A stretch of DNA of 64,000 bases from Chitinophaga silvatica (GCF_003419895.1 NZ_QPMM01000009.1:186001-250000), one strand, 5' to 3'. Positions 34,745 to 43,600 are shown, counted from the stretch's first letter. The notes: generated by a model from the letters alone, not told the origin. Program-made: numbers and translations.

Positions 34745-35380
34745 ATGCAGATTAAAGTTTGCGGTATAACAAAAATTTCGGATCTGAAATCGTTGGTCGA
34801 TAACAAAGTAGATTATGCAGGCCTGATTTTCTACGAAAGATCACCACGTTTTGCTGGTAATAAAATTGATGCCCGTTCGGTTCGTGAAACTACCGATATC
34901 AAAAAAGTAGGGGTATTTGTAAATGCCTCGCTCGAACAAATCCTTAGAACGGTAAAAGACTACGGATTGGATATGGTACAGTTGCATGGCGACGAATCGC
35001 CTGAGTTTAGTGCTGCAGTAAGAGAGCATGTAAAGGTGATCAAAGCATTCAGAATAGGAGAGGATATGGAGTGGGAAGCAATGCTGACACCATTTTTACC
35101 AGTAACAGATTATTTTTTGTTTGATACGGCGGCTCCTAATTCGTATGGTGGAACAGGCAAGCAATTTAATTGGCAACTCTTGTCTGATTATCCGTTTAAT
35201 CATCCGTTTTTGTTAAGTGGAGGTATTACTCCCAACCAGGCTGAAGAACTATTGTCGTTAGATCTTCCTGCCATGTTTGCAGTAGATGTGAATAGCAAGT
35301 TTGAAGATAGCCCGGGAGTAAAAAACATCCCACTGGTTACCCATTTTGTAAAACAAATTCAATCATCAACAACTAAATAA
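34745..35380 (+). CDS. trpF: Phosphoribosylanthranilate isomerase
   Basis: 211 residues, TIM barrel. KVCGITK at the N-terminus carries the catalytic Cys. It also has AGLIFYERSPRFAG, MVQLHGDESPEF, FDTAAPNSYGGTGKQFNW (catalytic Asp region) and LLSGGITPNQAEE. It is a normal-length, separate gene, so the TrpC-TrpF fusion seen in enteric bacteria is absent. Confidence 0.96.
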   Translation: MQIKVCGITKISDLKSLVDNKVDYAGLIFYERSPRFAGNKIDARSVRETTDIKKVGVFVNASLEQILRTVKDYGLDMVQLHGDESPEFSAAVREHVKVIKAFRIGEDMEWEAMLTPFLPVTDYFLFDTAAPNSYGGTGKQFNWQLLSDYPFNHPFLLSGGITPNQAEELLSLDLPAMFAVDVNSKFEDSPGVKNIPLVTHFVKQIQSSTTK

Positions 35381-35386
35381 CCGGTC

Positions 35387-36595
35387 ATGGATATTGCGAT
35401 CAATACTGGCAACTCCAAATATCATGTAGATAAGAATGGCTATTATGGTAGGTTTGGAGGTGCATATATCCCTGAGATGTTGTATCCTAATGTAGAGGAG
35501 TTACAAACTCAATATTTTCAAATCCTGAGCGATCCGTCTTTTCAACAGGAATTTGATGCGCTGCTACGTAATTATGTTGGCCGCCCATCTCCTTTATATT
35601 TAGCACAACGATTATCTGAAAAATATCAGGCTAATATCTATCTCAAAAGAGAAGATCTGAATCATACAGGTGCACATAAAATCAACAATACCATTGGTCA
35701 GATATTACTGGCAAAGCGTTTGGGTAAAACCCGTATCATCGCTGAAACCGGTGCAGGGCAACATGGTGTGGCTACTGCTACAGTTTGTGCGCTCATGAAC
35801 ATGGAATGTGTAGTATACATGGGAAGCATTGACATTGAACGTCAGGCTCCGAATGTAGCCCGTATGAAAATGCTGGGTGCTACAGTAGTTCCCGCTACCA
35901 GTGGAAGTCAGACCTTGAAAGATGCTACCAACGAGGCAATCCGCGACTGGATTAATAATCCGATAGATACTCATTATATCCTCGGAACAGCATCCGGCCC
36001 TCATCCATACCCCGATATGGTTGCCAGATTTCAGTCTGTGATCAGCGAAGAAATCAGAAAACAACTTAAAGAGCAAACCGGGAGCGAATTGCCGGATTAC
36101 TTAATCGCCTGCATTGGTGGTGGTAGTAATGCTGCTGGTACATTCTTTCATTACCTCGATGAACCTTCCGTGAAAATAGTGGCAGTAGAAGCAGGAGGAA
36201 AGGGCGTACATAGTGGTTTCTCAGCTGCAACCACTCAACTAGGCCATCTGGGTATCATTCATGGAGCCAAAACACTGCTGATGCAAACCAGCGACGGACA
36301 AATCATTGAACCGCATTCTATTTCTGCGGGATTGGATTATCCTGGTATTGGCCCTATGCATGCACACCTCTACGAAACAGGAAGAGGCCAGTTTCTGTCG
36401 GCTACCGATGATGAAGCTTTGGCTGCAGCATATGAACTGAGTAAACTGGAAGGAATTATTCCAGCTATGGAATCGGCCCACGCATTGGCAAAACTGAAAG
36501 ATCTGCCACTGCAGAAATCAGATAATGTTGTACTCTGCCTATCTGGCCGTGGTGATAAAGATCTGAATACCTATATCAGTCACATGACTAAATAA
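35387..36595 (+). CDS. trpB: Tryptophan synthase beta subunit
   Basis: 402 residues, PLP-dependent (TrpB1 type). GRFGGAYIPEML opens the protein. The PLP lysine is K98 in HTGAHKINNTIGQ, followed by AETGAGQHGVATATVCA, CIGGGSNAAG (phosphate binding) and LDYPGIGPMHAHL. It condenses indole with serine. TrpA follows after 9 bp and forms the alpha2beta2 channel complex with it. Confidence 0.97.
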   Translation: MDIAINTGNSKYHVDKNGYYGRFGGAYIPEMLYPNVEELQTQYFQILSDPSFQQEFDALLRNYVGRPSPLYLAQRLSEKYQANIYLKREDLNHTGAHKINNTIGQILLAKRLGKTRIIAETGAGQHGVATATVCALMNMECVVYMGSIDIERQAPNVARMKMLGATVVPATSGSQTLKDATNEAIRDWINNPIDTHYILGTASGPHPYPDMVARFQSVISEEIRKQLKEQTGSELPDYLIACIGGGSNAAGTFFHYLDEPSVKIVAVEAGGKGVHSGFSAATTQLGHLGIIHGAKTLLMQTSDGQIIEPHSISAGLDYPGIGPMHAHLYETGRGQFLSATDDEALAAAYELSKLEGIIPAMESAHALAKLKDLPLQKSDNVVLCLSGRGDKDLNTYISHMTK

Positions 36596-36604
36596 AATTA
36601 GATT

Positions 36605-37375
36605 ATGCAGAACCGTATTGATCAACTTTTTGCCAAAAAGCCTAACGGCGTTTTAAATATATATTGCACAGCCGGATTTCCTGAGCTGAATTCTACGCTG
36701 CCAATTATGAAATCCTTACAGGACGCAGGCGCAGATGTAATTGAACTGGGTATGCCTTTCTCTGACCCTCTGGCCGATGGCCCGGTGATTCAGGATAGTA
36801 GCACCCTGGCTCTGAAGAACGGCATGAGCATCCCCGTATTATTTCAACAGTTGGAAGGCTTCAGAAAAGAAATACAGGTACCAGTTATTCTTATGGGATA
36901 TCTCAATCCCGTTATGGCATATGGAATTGAAGCATTTTGTAAAAAATGTTCAGAACTAGGAATTGATGGTGTAATTTTGCCAGACCTTCCGATGGCCGAA
37001 TACGAAAGTGAATACAAAACCTTATTTGAAGAACACAACCTTCACTTTATCTTCCTGGTAACTCCGGAAACAAGTGAAGCCAGAATAAGAAAGATCGATA
37101 GTCTGAGCAGAGGATTTGTATATGCAGTTTCTTCTTCTTCTACCACCGGTAAAGATAAAGACATGGGCGATCAGAGTGCCTACTTCAAACGTCTGAAAAA
37201 TCTTCAACTCAAGAATCCGATTCTGATAGGGTTTGGGATTAAAGACAAGAAAACATTCGATGCTGCTGCCGCCAATGCAAATGGTGCCATTATTGGAACT
37301 GCCTTTATTAAAGCAGTAGCAGAAAGTAAAGACATCAATAAGACGATTAAGGATTTTATTGGTAGTATCAGGTAG
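36605..37375 (+). CDS. trpA: Tryptophan synthase alpha subunit
   Basis: 256 residues, TIM barrel. The catalytic E47 lies in DVIELGMPFSDPLADGPVIQ, the catalytic Asp in GVILPDLPMAEYE, and AVSSSSTTGKDK is the flexible loop. It cleaves indole-3-glycerol phosphate to indole for TrpB. It is the last trp gene; hisH starts only 10 bp after its stop codon, with no terminator between. Confidence 0.97.
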   Translation: MQNRIDQLFAKKPNGVLNIYCTAGFPELNSTLPIMKSLQDAGADVIELGMPFSDPLADGPVIQDSSTLALKNGMSIPVLFQQLEGFRKEIQVPVILMGYLNPVMAYGIEAFCKKCSELGIDGVILPDLPMAEYESEYKTLFEEHNLHFIFLVTPETSEARIRKIDSLSRGFVYAVSSSSTTGKDKDMGDQSAYFKRLKNLQLKNPILIGFGIKDKKTFDAAAANANGAIIGTAFIKAVAESKDINKTIKDFIGSIR

Positions 37376-37385
37376 TAAATTTGAT

Positions 37386-37979
37386 ATGAAAACAGTTATT
37401 GTTAAATATAATGCCGGTAATATACGCTCCCTGCAATTTGCATTGGAGCGTTTAGGCGTCAATGGTATTGTTACTGATGATCATGAAGAAATCAGAACTG
37501 CCGATAAGGTGATTTTCCCAGGGGTAGGAGAAGCTAGTACTGCCATGAACTACCTGAAGGAAAGAAATCTTGATAAAGTGATCGCCGATTTAAAACAACC
37601 GGTACTGGGTATTTGTCTGGGTATGCAGTTGCTTTGCAAATACTCAGAAGAAAATGATACTCCTTGTATCGGTGTATTTGATACAGAGGTAAAACGTTTT
37701 CAATCTCCTGTTGAAAATCTGCTTAAAATACCTCAGATAGGATGGAATAATATTGCCGGTTTACACAGCGTATTATTTGAGCATGTACCTGAAAACTCCT
37801 ATATGTATTTTGTGCATAGCTACTATGCCGCTTTATGCTCCGATACTGTGGCCATCACTAATTATGTGATCAACTACAGTGCTGCATTACAGAAGGATAA
37901 CTTTTATGCGGTGCAGTTTCACCCCGAGAAATCGGCGGAAGATGGAGCCCGTATTATTCAAAACTTTCTGAATATTTAG
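37386..37979 (+). CDS. hisH: Imidazole glycerol phosphate synthase glutaminase subunit
   Basis: 197 residues from ATG 37386. An upstream in-frame start at 37359 would overlap trpA and add residues unlike HisH. Class I amidotransferase: IFPGVGEASTAM, nucleophile Cys in LGICLGMQLL, PQIGWNNI, and AVQFHPEKSAEDG with the His/Glu pair. It feeds ammonia to HisF, encoded two genes downstream. It begins the second his block, directly after trpA. Confidence 0.96.
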   Translation: MKTVIVKYNAGNIRSLQFALERLGVNGIVTDDHEEIRTADKVIFPGVGEASTAMNYLKERNLDKVIADLKQPVLGICLGMQLLCKYSEENDTPCIGVFDTEVKRFQSPVENLLKIPQIGWNNIAGLHSVLFEHVPENSYMYFVHSYYAALCSDTVAITNYVINYSAALQKDNFYAVQFHPEKSAEDGARIIQNFLNI

Positions 37980-37980
37980 T

Positions 37981-39123
37981 ATGCAAATACGATCAATTAG
38001 TGCAGATGATACCTTGCAGCTGAGAAGAGATGTATTATATCCAGGCCATTCATTAGATGCAGTAAAAGTGGAAGACGATGAAAATGGTCTTCACTTTGGT
38101 GTTTTTGAAGGTGGGGAATTGGTAACAGTTGTATCACTGTTTTTGGGGAGAGGTACGGCACAGTTTCGGAAACTGGCTACCACTCCTGCTGCTCAGGGTA
38201 AAGGTTTTGGCAAAGCGATCCTGGCTCATCTGACCTCCATTTGCAGCAACGAAAATATTTCATTGCTCTGGTGCAATGCCCGGGATACTGCAGTTAGCTT
38301 CTACGATAAACTAGGCTACACCAAAAATGGTGATTTCTTCATTAAAGACGGTATCTCCTTTATCAGAATGGAATACCAGGTAAACAGACCAATGACTTCT
38401 AAAAAATTTGAAATAATACCAGCCATCGATATTATCGATGGTAAATGCGTTAGACTAACACAGGGAGATTATAATCAACAAAAGATTTATAACGAACATC
38501 CTTTGGAAGTAGCAAAGGAATTTGAAGATCTTGGAGTAAAACGTTTGCACCTGGTAGATCTTGATGGCGCTAAAAAAGGTGCAGTGGTAAACTGGAAGGT
38601 GTTGGAAAACATAGCCGGTAAAACAAACCTGATCACAGATTTTGGCGGAGGAATCAAAACCGATAAGGATATTGATATCGTATTTGAATGTGGAGCTGCC
38701 TTAGCTACTATTGGAAGTGTAGCAGTGAAGAACCCAGAGATTTTCTTTAGCTGGGTAAATAAATATAGTGCCGATAAAATATTCCTGGGAGCAGATGTAA
38801 AAGAGGAAATGATTGCAGTAGGAGGTTGGTTGGAAACAACTTCTTTGTCTGTATTCGATTTTCTAAAAAGTAATATAGCTGCCGGAGTAACAAATATTTT
38901 CTGTACAGATATTGCAAAGGATGGCCTGTTACAAGGACCTTCAACCGATTTGTATAAAAAAATATTAGAGCAGTTTCCTGCAATCAATTTTGTTGCGTCA
39001 GGTGGAGTAAGCAATATTGGAGATGTAGCAGCTTTGCAGGAAATTGGTTGTAGTGGTGCCATTATTGGTAAAGCCATTTATGAAGGCAAAATTTCATTGA
39101 ACGAATTAAAAACATTCCTGTAA
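37981..39123 (+). CDS. hisA: GNAT N-acetyltransferase / HisA (ProFAR isomerase) fusion
   Basis: 380 residues against about 240 for normal HisA. Residues 1-134 are a GNAT domain: FRKLATTPAAQGKGFGKAIL (acetyl-CoA loop) and NARDTAVSFYDKLGY. A short linker (QVNRP) leads to HisA at about M138 (38392): FEIIPAIDIIDGKCVRLTQGDY, LHLVDLDGAKKG, ITDFGGGIKTDKD, FLGADVKEE, TDIAKDGLLQGPS and ASGGVSNIGD. No stop codon separates the parts. HisA isomerises ProFAR to PRFAR. The GNAT substrate is unknown. Either the product is a true fusion, or HisA is also made from the internal ATG at 38392. It starts one base after the hisH stop. Confidence 0.93.
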   Translation: MQIRSISADDTLQLRRDVLYPGHSLDAVKVEDDENGLHFGVFEGGELVTVVSLFLGRGTAQFRKLATTPAAQGKGFGKAILAHLTSICSNENISLLWCNARDTAVSFYDKLGYTKNGDFFIKDGISFIRMEYQVNRPMTSKKFEIIPAIDIIDGKCVRLTQGDYNQQKIYNEHPLEVAKEFEDLGVKRLHLVDLDGAKKGAVVNWKVLENIAGKTNLITDFGGGIKTDKDIDIVFECGAALATIGSVAVKNPEIFFSWVNKYSADKIFLGADVKEEMIAVGGWLETTSLSVFDFLKSNIAAGVTNIFCTDIAKDGLLQGPSTDLYKKILEQFPAINFVASGGVSNIGDVAALQEIGCSGAIIGKAIYEGKISLNELKTFL

Positions 39124-39134
39124 AACATTGAGAT

Positions 39135-39890
39135 ATGTTGACAAAACGTATTATACCGTGTCTGGATATTAAAGACGGGAGAACCGTTAAAGGAATTAAT
39201 TTCGAAAATATACGCGATGCTGGTGATCCGGTAGAATTAGGGGCTTTATATGCAGCACAGGGAGCAGATGAACTGGTGTTTCTGGATATCACTGCAACAA
39301 ATGAACGCCGTAAAACGCTTGCAGAATTAGTAATAGATATTGCACGTCATATTAATATTCCTTTTACTGTAGGTGGAGGTATTTCTTCAGTGGCAGATGT
39401 AAGCGTGCTATTACAATCGGGCGCAGATAAAATTTCGGTAAATACTTCTGCATTTAAGAATCCTGAACTGATCGATCAGCTGAGCCGGGAATTTGGTAGC
39501 CAATGTATCGTGTTGGCAATAGATACCAGGTATGAAGATGGGGATTGGTATGTTTACTTAAATGGAGGAAGAGTAAAAACTACTGTGAAAGCTTTTGATT
39601 GGGCTAAAGAAGCTGTTGATAGAGGAGCTGGTGAAATACTGCTTACTTCTATGAATAATGATGGTACCAAGAAAGGCTTTGCACTGGATATTACCGCGCA
39701 GTTGGCACAAAATTTAAATGTACCTGTAATTGCATCAGGTGGTGCCGGAACGATGGAGCATTTCCAGGAAGTATTTGATACGGCCCAGGCGGATGCAGCT
39801 TTGGCGGCAAGCATTTTCCATTATAAAGAAATTGAAATACCTGCGTTGAAAACCTTTTTGTATAACAATGGGGTGAATATTCGCTTTTAA
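39135..39890 (+). CDS. hisF: Imidazole glycerol phosphate synthase cyclase subunit
   Basis: 251 residues, TIM barrel. IPCLDIKDGRTVKGINF carries the first catalytic Asp, and CIVLAIDTRYEDGDW the second. It also has ELVFLDITATNERRKT, FTVGGGISSVADV and IASGGAGTMEHFQEVF. With HisH it makes imidazole glycerol phosphate and AICAR. It follows the hisA fusion after 11 bp. Confidence 0.97.
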   Translation: MLTKRIIPCLDIKDGRTVKGINFENIRDAGDPVELGALYAAQGADELVFLDITATNERRKTLAELVIDIARHINIPFTVGGGISSVADVSVLLQSGADKISVNTSAFKNPELIDQLSREFGSQCIVLAIDTRYEDGDWYVYLNGGRVKTTVKAFDWAKEAVDRGAGEILLTSMNNDGTKKGFALDITAQLAQNLNVPVIASGGAGTMEHFQEVFDTAQADAALAASIFHYKEIEIPALKTFLYNNGVNIRF

Positions 39891-39906
39891 CTCTTAACAG
39901 GTAAAC

Positions 39907-40500
39907 ATGCAAATAGATTTTCAAAAATCATCCGATGGTTTGGTTCCTGCCATTATTCAGGACGATAAAACCAGCAAAGTGCTGATGTTAGGATTTATGA
40001 ACCAGGAAGCCCTGGATAAAACCATGACCGATAGTAAAGTGACGTTTTTTAGCAGAACTAAGAACCGTTTATGGACTAAAGGAGAAACCAGCGGCAATTT
40101 CCTGATAGTAAAAGACCTTAAAGTAGATTGTGACCAGGATACAATTCTCATAAAAGCTACTCCGGTTGGTCCGGTATGTCATACCGGTGCCGATACCTGC
40201 TGGGATGAAGTGAATGTAAGCAACGATTTCCTGTCAACCCTCGAAGGTATTATTGCCGACAGGAAGAATAATCCATCAGAGAAATCGTATACGGCAAGTT
40301 TGTTTGCCAAAGGCATAAATAAAATTGCACAGAAGGTAGGAGAAGAAGCAGTAGAAGTAGTGATAGAAGCAAAGGATAGTAATGATGACTTGTTTCTGAA
40401 CGAATCGGCAGATTTACTTTTCCACTACCTGATTCTTTTACAGGCCAAAGGCTTTCAATTGTCGGACGTTATAAACGTGTTAAAAAACCGACATAAATAA
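39907..40500 (+). CDS. hisIE: Bifunctional phosphoribosyl-AMP cyclohydrolase / phosphoribosyl-ATP pyrophosphatase
   Basis: 197 residues. The N-terminal cyclohydrolase (about 1-105) has TFFSRTKNRLWTKGETSGN, CDQDTILIKATPVGPVCHTG and CW with the zinc-binding cysteines. The C-terminal pyrophosphatase (about 110-197) has SYTASLFAKGINKIAQKVGE and EEAVEVVIEAKD. Steps 2 and 3 of the pathway are thus in one chain. It is the last gene of the second his block, 16 bp after hisF. Confidence 0.97.
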   Translation: MQIDFQKSSDGLVPAIIQDDKTSKVLMLGFMNQEALDKTMTDSKVTFFSRTKNRLWTKGETSGNFLIVKDLKVDCDQDTILIKATPVGPVCHTGADTCWDEVNVSNDFLSTLEGIIADRKNNPSEKSYTASLFAKGINKIAQKVGEEAVEVVIEAKDSNDDLFLNESADLLFHYLILLQAKGFQLSDVINVLKNRHK

Positions 40501-40506
40501 GATAAG

Positions 40507-40595
40507 AGGATTAACTGGTTTTTTATATTGAATTGGTTCCTAACTCATTGGAAGAGTAACCATTTGAACTAAAGGTATAAAAATCAGTTAATCCT
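40507..40595 (+). terminator. Long-stem hairpin after hisIE, probable operon end
   Basis: AGGATTAACTGGTTTTTTATA (40507-40527) is nearly complementary to TATAAAAATCAGTTAATCCT (40576-40595), with a loop of about 48 nt and a short T-rich tail (TTTCTT). It is likely the end of the trp-his transcript. The loop is longer than in standard terminators, so it may act as a 3' stabilising hairpin. Confidence 0.5.
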
Positions 40596-40657
40596 TTCTT
40601 GTGCTCCGGAATCTCTTCGTATATTACACCCCGCTAATCAATTTAAATTAATTCTTA

Positions 40658-41740
40658 ATGAAACAGCTTTCTCTGTTTGCTGTTTTGGCGTTGTTGGCAT
40701 TTAGCGCTCACGCCCAGCAGGTTACTGGTGTTGTTAAAGGAGGAAATGGTAAGACAATTTACCTCTACGATGATAGGGATAATAATCCTGACGATTCTGT
40801 GAAAATCCAGAACGATCAATTCACCTTTAAGGTGAAGCATGGTAAAGAACCTTCAGTTTATGCACTGATTCTTGAAGGAATTCCATATCCAATGTTATTT
40901 GTAACAGGAGAAGCTCCAATTCACTTCACTACAACTTTGGATACATATCCCATTGCTTCGAGTGTAAAGGGAAATGATAATACATTGGCGATGCAGGAAT
41001 ATCAGAAAGCATTGGCGCCGATGATTAAACGTGCACAGAGCTTAAATGCAGAAGCTAAAGCAATTAATCCGGAAGATGAACCATCCAAGAATGCTTTCCG
41101 TAAAAAAGCGGAATCGTTTAACGAAGATTTGATTAAGACCGGGAAGGATTTTGTGCAGGGGCACCCTCGTAGCTTAGCCAGTATCTGGCTGATGATGAAT
41201 GAATTACGTGGCAGAATGGATATCAGCGAATTTCAGTTGTTATATAATACTTTGGATAAAAGTATTCAGCAAAGTATGTACGGACAGGGAGTAACGGCTT
41301 ACCTCGCATCTGTAAAAGCAAATAGTCTTAATATTCTGGCTGATGATTTTTCGCAGCAGGATACCAAAGGACAGCAAATTAAATTGTCATCTTTCCGTGG
41401 TAAATATGTGCTGGTCGATTTTTGGGCTAGCTGGTGTGGTCCTTGCCGCCAGGAGAATCCTAATGTGGTAAAGGCTTATAATAGATATAAAGATAAGAAC
41501 TTCACTGTTCTGGGGGTATCATTAGACGATAACCGCGACAGATGGTTAAGAGCTGTAGATCAGGATGGGCTGGTATGGACGCAGGTTTCTGACCTGCAAG
41601 GTTGGGGAAATGAGGTTGCACTACAATATGGAGTACAGTCTATTCCTACCAATTTCCTGGTAGATCCTTCAGGGAAAATAATCGCCCGTAACCTTCGTGG
41701 GCCTGAACTGGAACAGAAATTACAGGAGTTACTAAAATAG
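40658..41740 (+). CDS. TlpA-like thioredoxin with DUF4369 N-terminal domain
   Basis: 360 residues with a signal peptide (FSAHAQ), so periplasmic. The N-terminal DUF4369-type beta domain (about 20-115, VTGVVKGGNGKTIYLYDD) is followed by a helical linker (about 120-215) and an AhpC/TSA-type thioredoxin fold with WCGPC at 259-263 (CXXC disulfide reductase motif). Bacteroidota use such proteins in periplasmic thiol redox, for example cytochrome maturation. The next gene is a paralogue with the same layout. Confidence 0.9.
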   Translation: MKQLSLFAVLALLAFSAHAQQVTGVVKGGNGKTIYLYDDRDNNPDDSVKIQNDQFTFKVKHGKEPSVYALILEGIPYPMLFVTGEAPIHFTTTLDTYPIASSVKGNDNTLAMQEYQKALAPMIKRAQSLNAEAKAINPEDEPSKNAFRKKAESFNEDLIKTGKDFVQGHPRSLASIWLMMNELRGRMDISEFQLLYNTLDKSIQQSMYGQGVTAYLASVKANSLNILADDFSQQDTKGQQIKLSSFRGKYVLVDFWASWCGPCRQENPNVVKAYNRYKDKNFTVLGVSLDDNRDRWLRAVDQDGLVWTQVSDLQGWGNEVALQYGVQSIPTNFLVDPSGKIIARNLRGPELEQKLQELLK

Positions 41741-41809
41741 CCGCTTATCAAAATCAGGTTGCCTTTAAGCAGCCGATTCTACAATTTTGTTATTGTAAAA
41801 CAAAAACCA

Positions 41810-42943
41810 ATGAAAAAATTAATCGTAGGTATTGCGTTGTTGGCTCCAACAGTGATGTTTGCTCAAGAGAAGAAAAGCCCTGTTGGCAAACCATTTACCA
41901 TACAAGGAACAGTGACCAACCAGGATAACCCGGCTACCGTTTACCTCAGAATGCGTAAGGCTGGAGAGAATTATATAGATAGTTCAGTTGTAAAGGATGG
42001 AAAATTCTCTTTCTCAGGTAATCTGGAAGAGGCTAATATGGCCAGCCTGATGCTGGTGCGCCAGGGATCTGAAAAAGTATCCATGGGCCGCGATATGCTG
42101 GCTTTATTTATCGATAAAGGCAATATTACCGTTAATACTACCGATTCTATTAGTAAAGCTACTGTTAAGGGTTCTAAGGCAAATGACGATTATCAGAAGC
42201 TGAACGACTTACTGAAAGATGTAAACGAAAGAGCATCTGCATTGCAAAAGGAATACAGAGAGCTTTCCAAGAATAAGGATGAGGAAGGAATGAAGAAGCT
42301 GGAACCTCAATTTGATGAATTGGATGCTGAAGAAAAGAAAATTGAAAGCGACTTCTTTAAAAAGAATACATCTTCTCCAATTTCAATGTTTTTGCTGAAT
42401 CAACTGGCCGGATATGATCTTAAACCGGCAGAGGTTACTCCATTATTTAAGAAACTGAGCAAAGAAGCAAAACATTCCCCTTCAGGTAAAGAATTCGCAA
42501 AACGTCTCGAATCTGCACGTAAAACCGCAGTTGGCCAGACAGCTTTGGAATTTTCACAGGCAGATGCCACTGGAAAAGATATCAGCCTGGCTTCTTTCCG
42601 TGGAAAATATGTATTGGTTGATTTCTGGGCTAGCTGGTGCGGTCCATGCCGTGCAGAAAACCCGAATGTGGTTAAAGCTTACGACAAGTTCAAATCAAAA
42701 GGCTTCGAAATACTTGGTGTATCTCTCGATGATAAAAAAGAGAAATGGCTGGCTGCTGTAGATGCGGATAAGCTTACCTGGACTCACGTTTCTGATCTCA
42801 AAGGCTGGAAAAACACAGTTGCAGATCTTTATGGTATCAGAGCAATTCCTCAAAACGTATTGATCGATCCTAACGGAAAGATTATAGCCAAGAATCTTCG
42901 GGGTGAAGATCTGGCAGCTAAACTGGAAGAAATTCTGAAATAA
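41810..42943 (+). CDS. TlpA-like thioredoxin with DUF4369 N-terminal domain (paralogue)
   Basis: 377 residues from ATG 41810. An upstream in-frame start at 41759 would put 17 extra residues before the signal peptide (KKLIVGIALLAPTVMFAQ). Same order as its neighbour: DUF4369 domain (about 30-125), charged coiled-coil-like linker (about 130-215) and thioredoxin fold with WCGPC at 276-280. The C-terminal 130 residues are highly similar to the upstream protein, so they arose by tandem duplication. A family A hairpin begins right after its stop codon. Confidence 0.9.
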   Translation: MKKLIVGIALLAPTVMFAQEKKSPVGKPFTIQGTVTNQDNPATVYLRMRKAGENYIDSSVVKDGKFSFSGNLEEANMASLMLVRQGSEKVSMGRDMLALFIDKGNITVNTTDSISKATVKGSKANDDYQKLNDLLKDVNERASALQKEYRELSKNKDEEGMKKLEPQFDELDAEEKKIESDFFKKNTSSPISMFLLNQLAGYDLKPAEVTPLFKKLSKEAKHSPSGKEFAKRLESARKTAVGQTALEFSQADATGKDISLASFRGKYVLVDFWASWCGPCRAENPNVVKAYDKFKSKGFEILGVSLDDKKEKWLAAVDADKLTWTHVSDLKGWKNTVADLYGIRAIPQNVLIDPNGKIIAKNLRGEDLAAKLEEILK

Positions 42944-43170
42944 ACTCGCGTTGCTCGTTTTTTTTTTCTCGCAAAGGGGCAAAGAAGCAAAGACGCAAAG
43001 AAATTTTATAAGAAGCAAAGGATCTAAGCGAGTGTTTTTAAGAACTGCTGAAAGGTTTTTTATTAAAAAAGAAACCAATCAGAAATCCTTAAAAACATTT
43101 GCTTAGATCCTTTGCTTCTTATAAAATTTCTTTGCGTCTTTGCTTCTTTGCCCCTTTGCGAGAAACTCAA
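42944..43170. repeat. Family A long palindromic element, copy 2
   Basis: Begins at the base after the thioredoxin stop with ACTCGCGTTGCTCG. The left arm 42965-43042 and right arm 43088-43165 are each 78 nt and complementary except for about two mismatches (GAG against AAA). The central loop has its own small hairpin (GGTTTTTT...AAAAAAGAAACC). The left arm opens TTTCTCGCAAAGGGGC, and the core is GGATCTAAGCGA where the other copies have GGATCGAAGCGA or GGATCGGAGCGA. It ends about 20 bp before the blaI promoter. Confidence 0.9.
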
Positions 43171-43177
43171 AAAAAAA

Positions 43178-43208
43178 TTTGTTTAATTACGAAATGTTCG
43201 TAGATTTA
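43178..43208 (+). promoter_or_regulatory. Candidate promoter of the blaI-type regulator pair
   Basis: TTTG (43178-43181), 19 bp of spacer and TAGATTTA (43201-43208), close to the TTTG / TAnnTTTG consensus. Both dyad operators overlap it, so binding of the repressor would block initiation. Confidence 0.5.
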
Positions 43209-43222
43209 CGAAAGTTTCGTAA
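43188..43222 (+). promoter_or_regulatory. Two dyad operators for the BlaI/MecI-type repressor
   Basis: TACGAA-ATG-TTCGTA (43188-43202) and TTACGAAA-G-TTTCGTAA (43206-43222) are both perfect inverted repeats with the same TACGAA half-site. Centres are 19 bp apart. They lie 12-46 bp upstream of the repressor start codon, so they imply autoregulation. Confidence 0.8.
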
Positions 43223-43233
43223 TTGAAGTAATC

Positions 43234-43593
43234 ATGGAAAAACTAACACAACAGGAAGAGCTTGCAATGCAAGCCATTTGGAAGATGGGTAAAGGGTTTG
43301 TGAAAGACTTTTTAGAAGCCCACCCGGCTCCGGTTCCTCCATATACCACTTTAGCCTCAACCATTAAAAATCTGGAGAAAAAAGGATTTCTTGAAAGCAA
43401 GAAAATAGGGAACGTGTATGAATACACGCCACTGATAGCTGAAGAGGCATACAAACAGAAATTTATGAATGGTTTTGTGAAAAACTATTTTGAAAACTCA
43501 TACAAAGAGTTGGTGACATTTTTTGCGAAGGAAAAGAAGATTAGTCCGGATGAGTTGAAGGAAATAATAAATATGATAGAGAAAGGTAAATAA
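43234..43593 (+). CDS. BlaI/MecI/CopY-family transcriptional repressor
   Basis: 119 residues, a penicillinase-repressor winged helix: LTQQEELAMQAIWKMGKGFV, YTTLASTIKNLEKKGFLESKK (recognition helix and wing) and IGNVYEYTPLI, then a C-terminal dimerisation helix. In this family, cleavage by the BlaR-type metallopeptidase encoded 7 bp downstream relieves repression. The perfect dyads upstream are its likely operators. No beta-lactamase gene is nearby, so the controlled process is probably something else, such as envelope stress. Confidence 0.93.
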   Translation: MEKLTQQEELAMQAIWKMGKGFVKDFLEAHPAPVPPYTTLASTIKNLEKKGFLESKKIGNVYEYTPLIAEEAYKQKFMNGFVKNYFENSYKELVTFFAKEKKISPDELKEIINMIEKGK

Positions 43594-43600
43594 CAGTACT

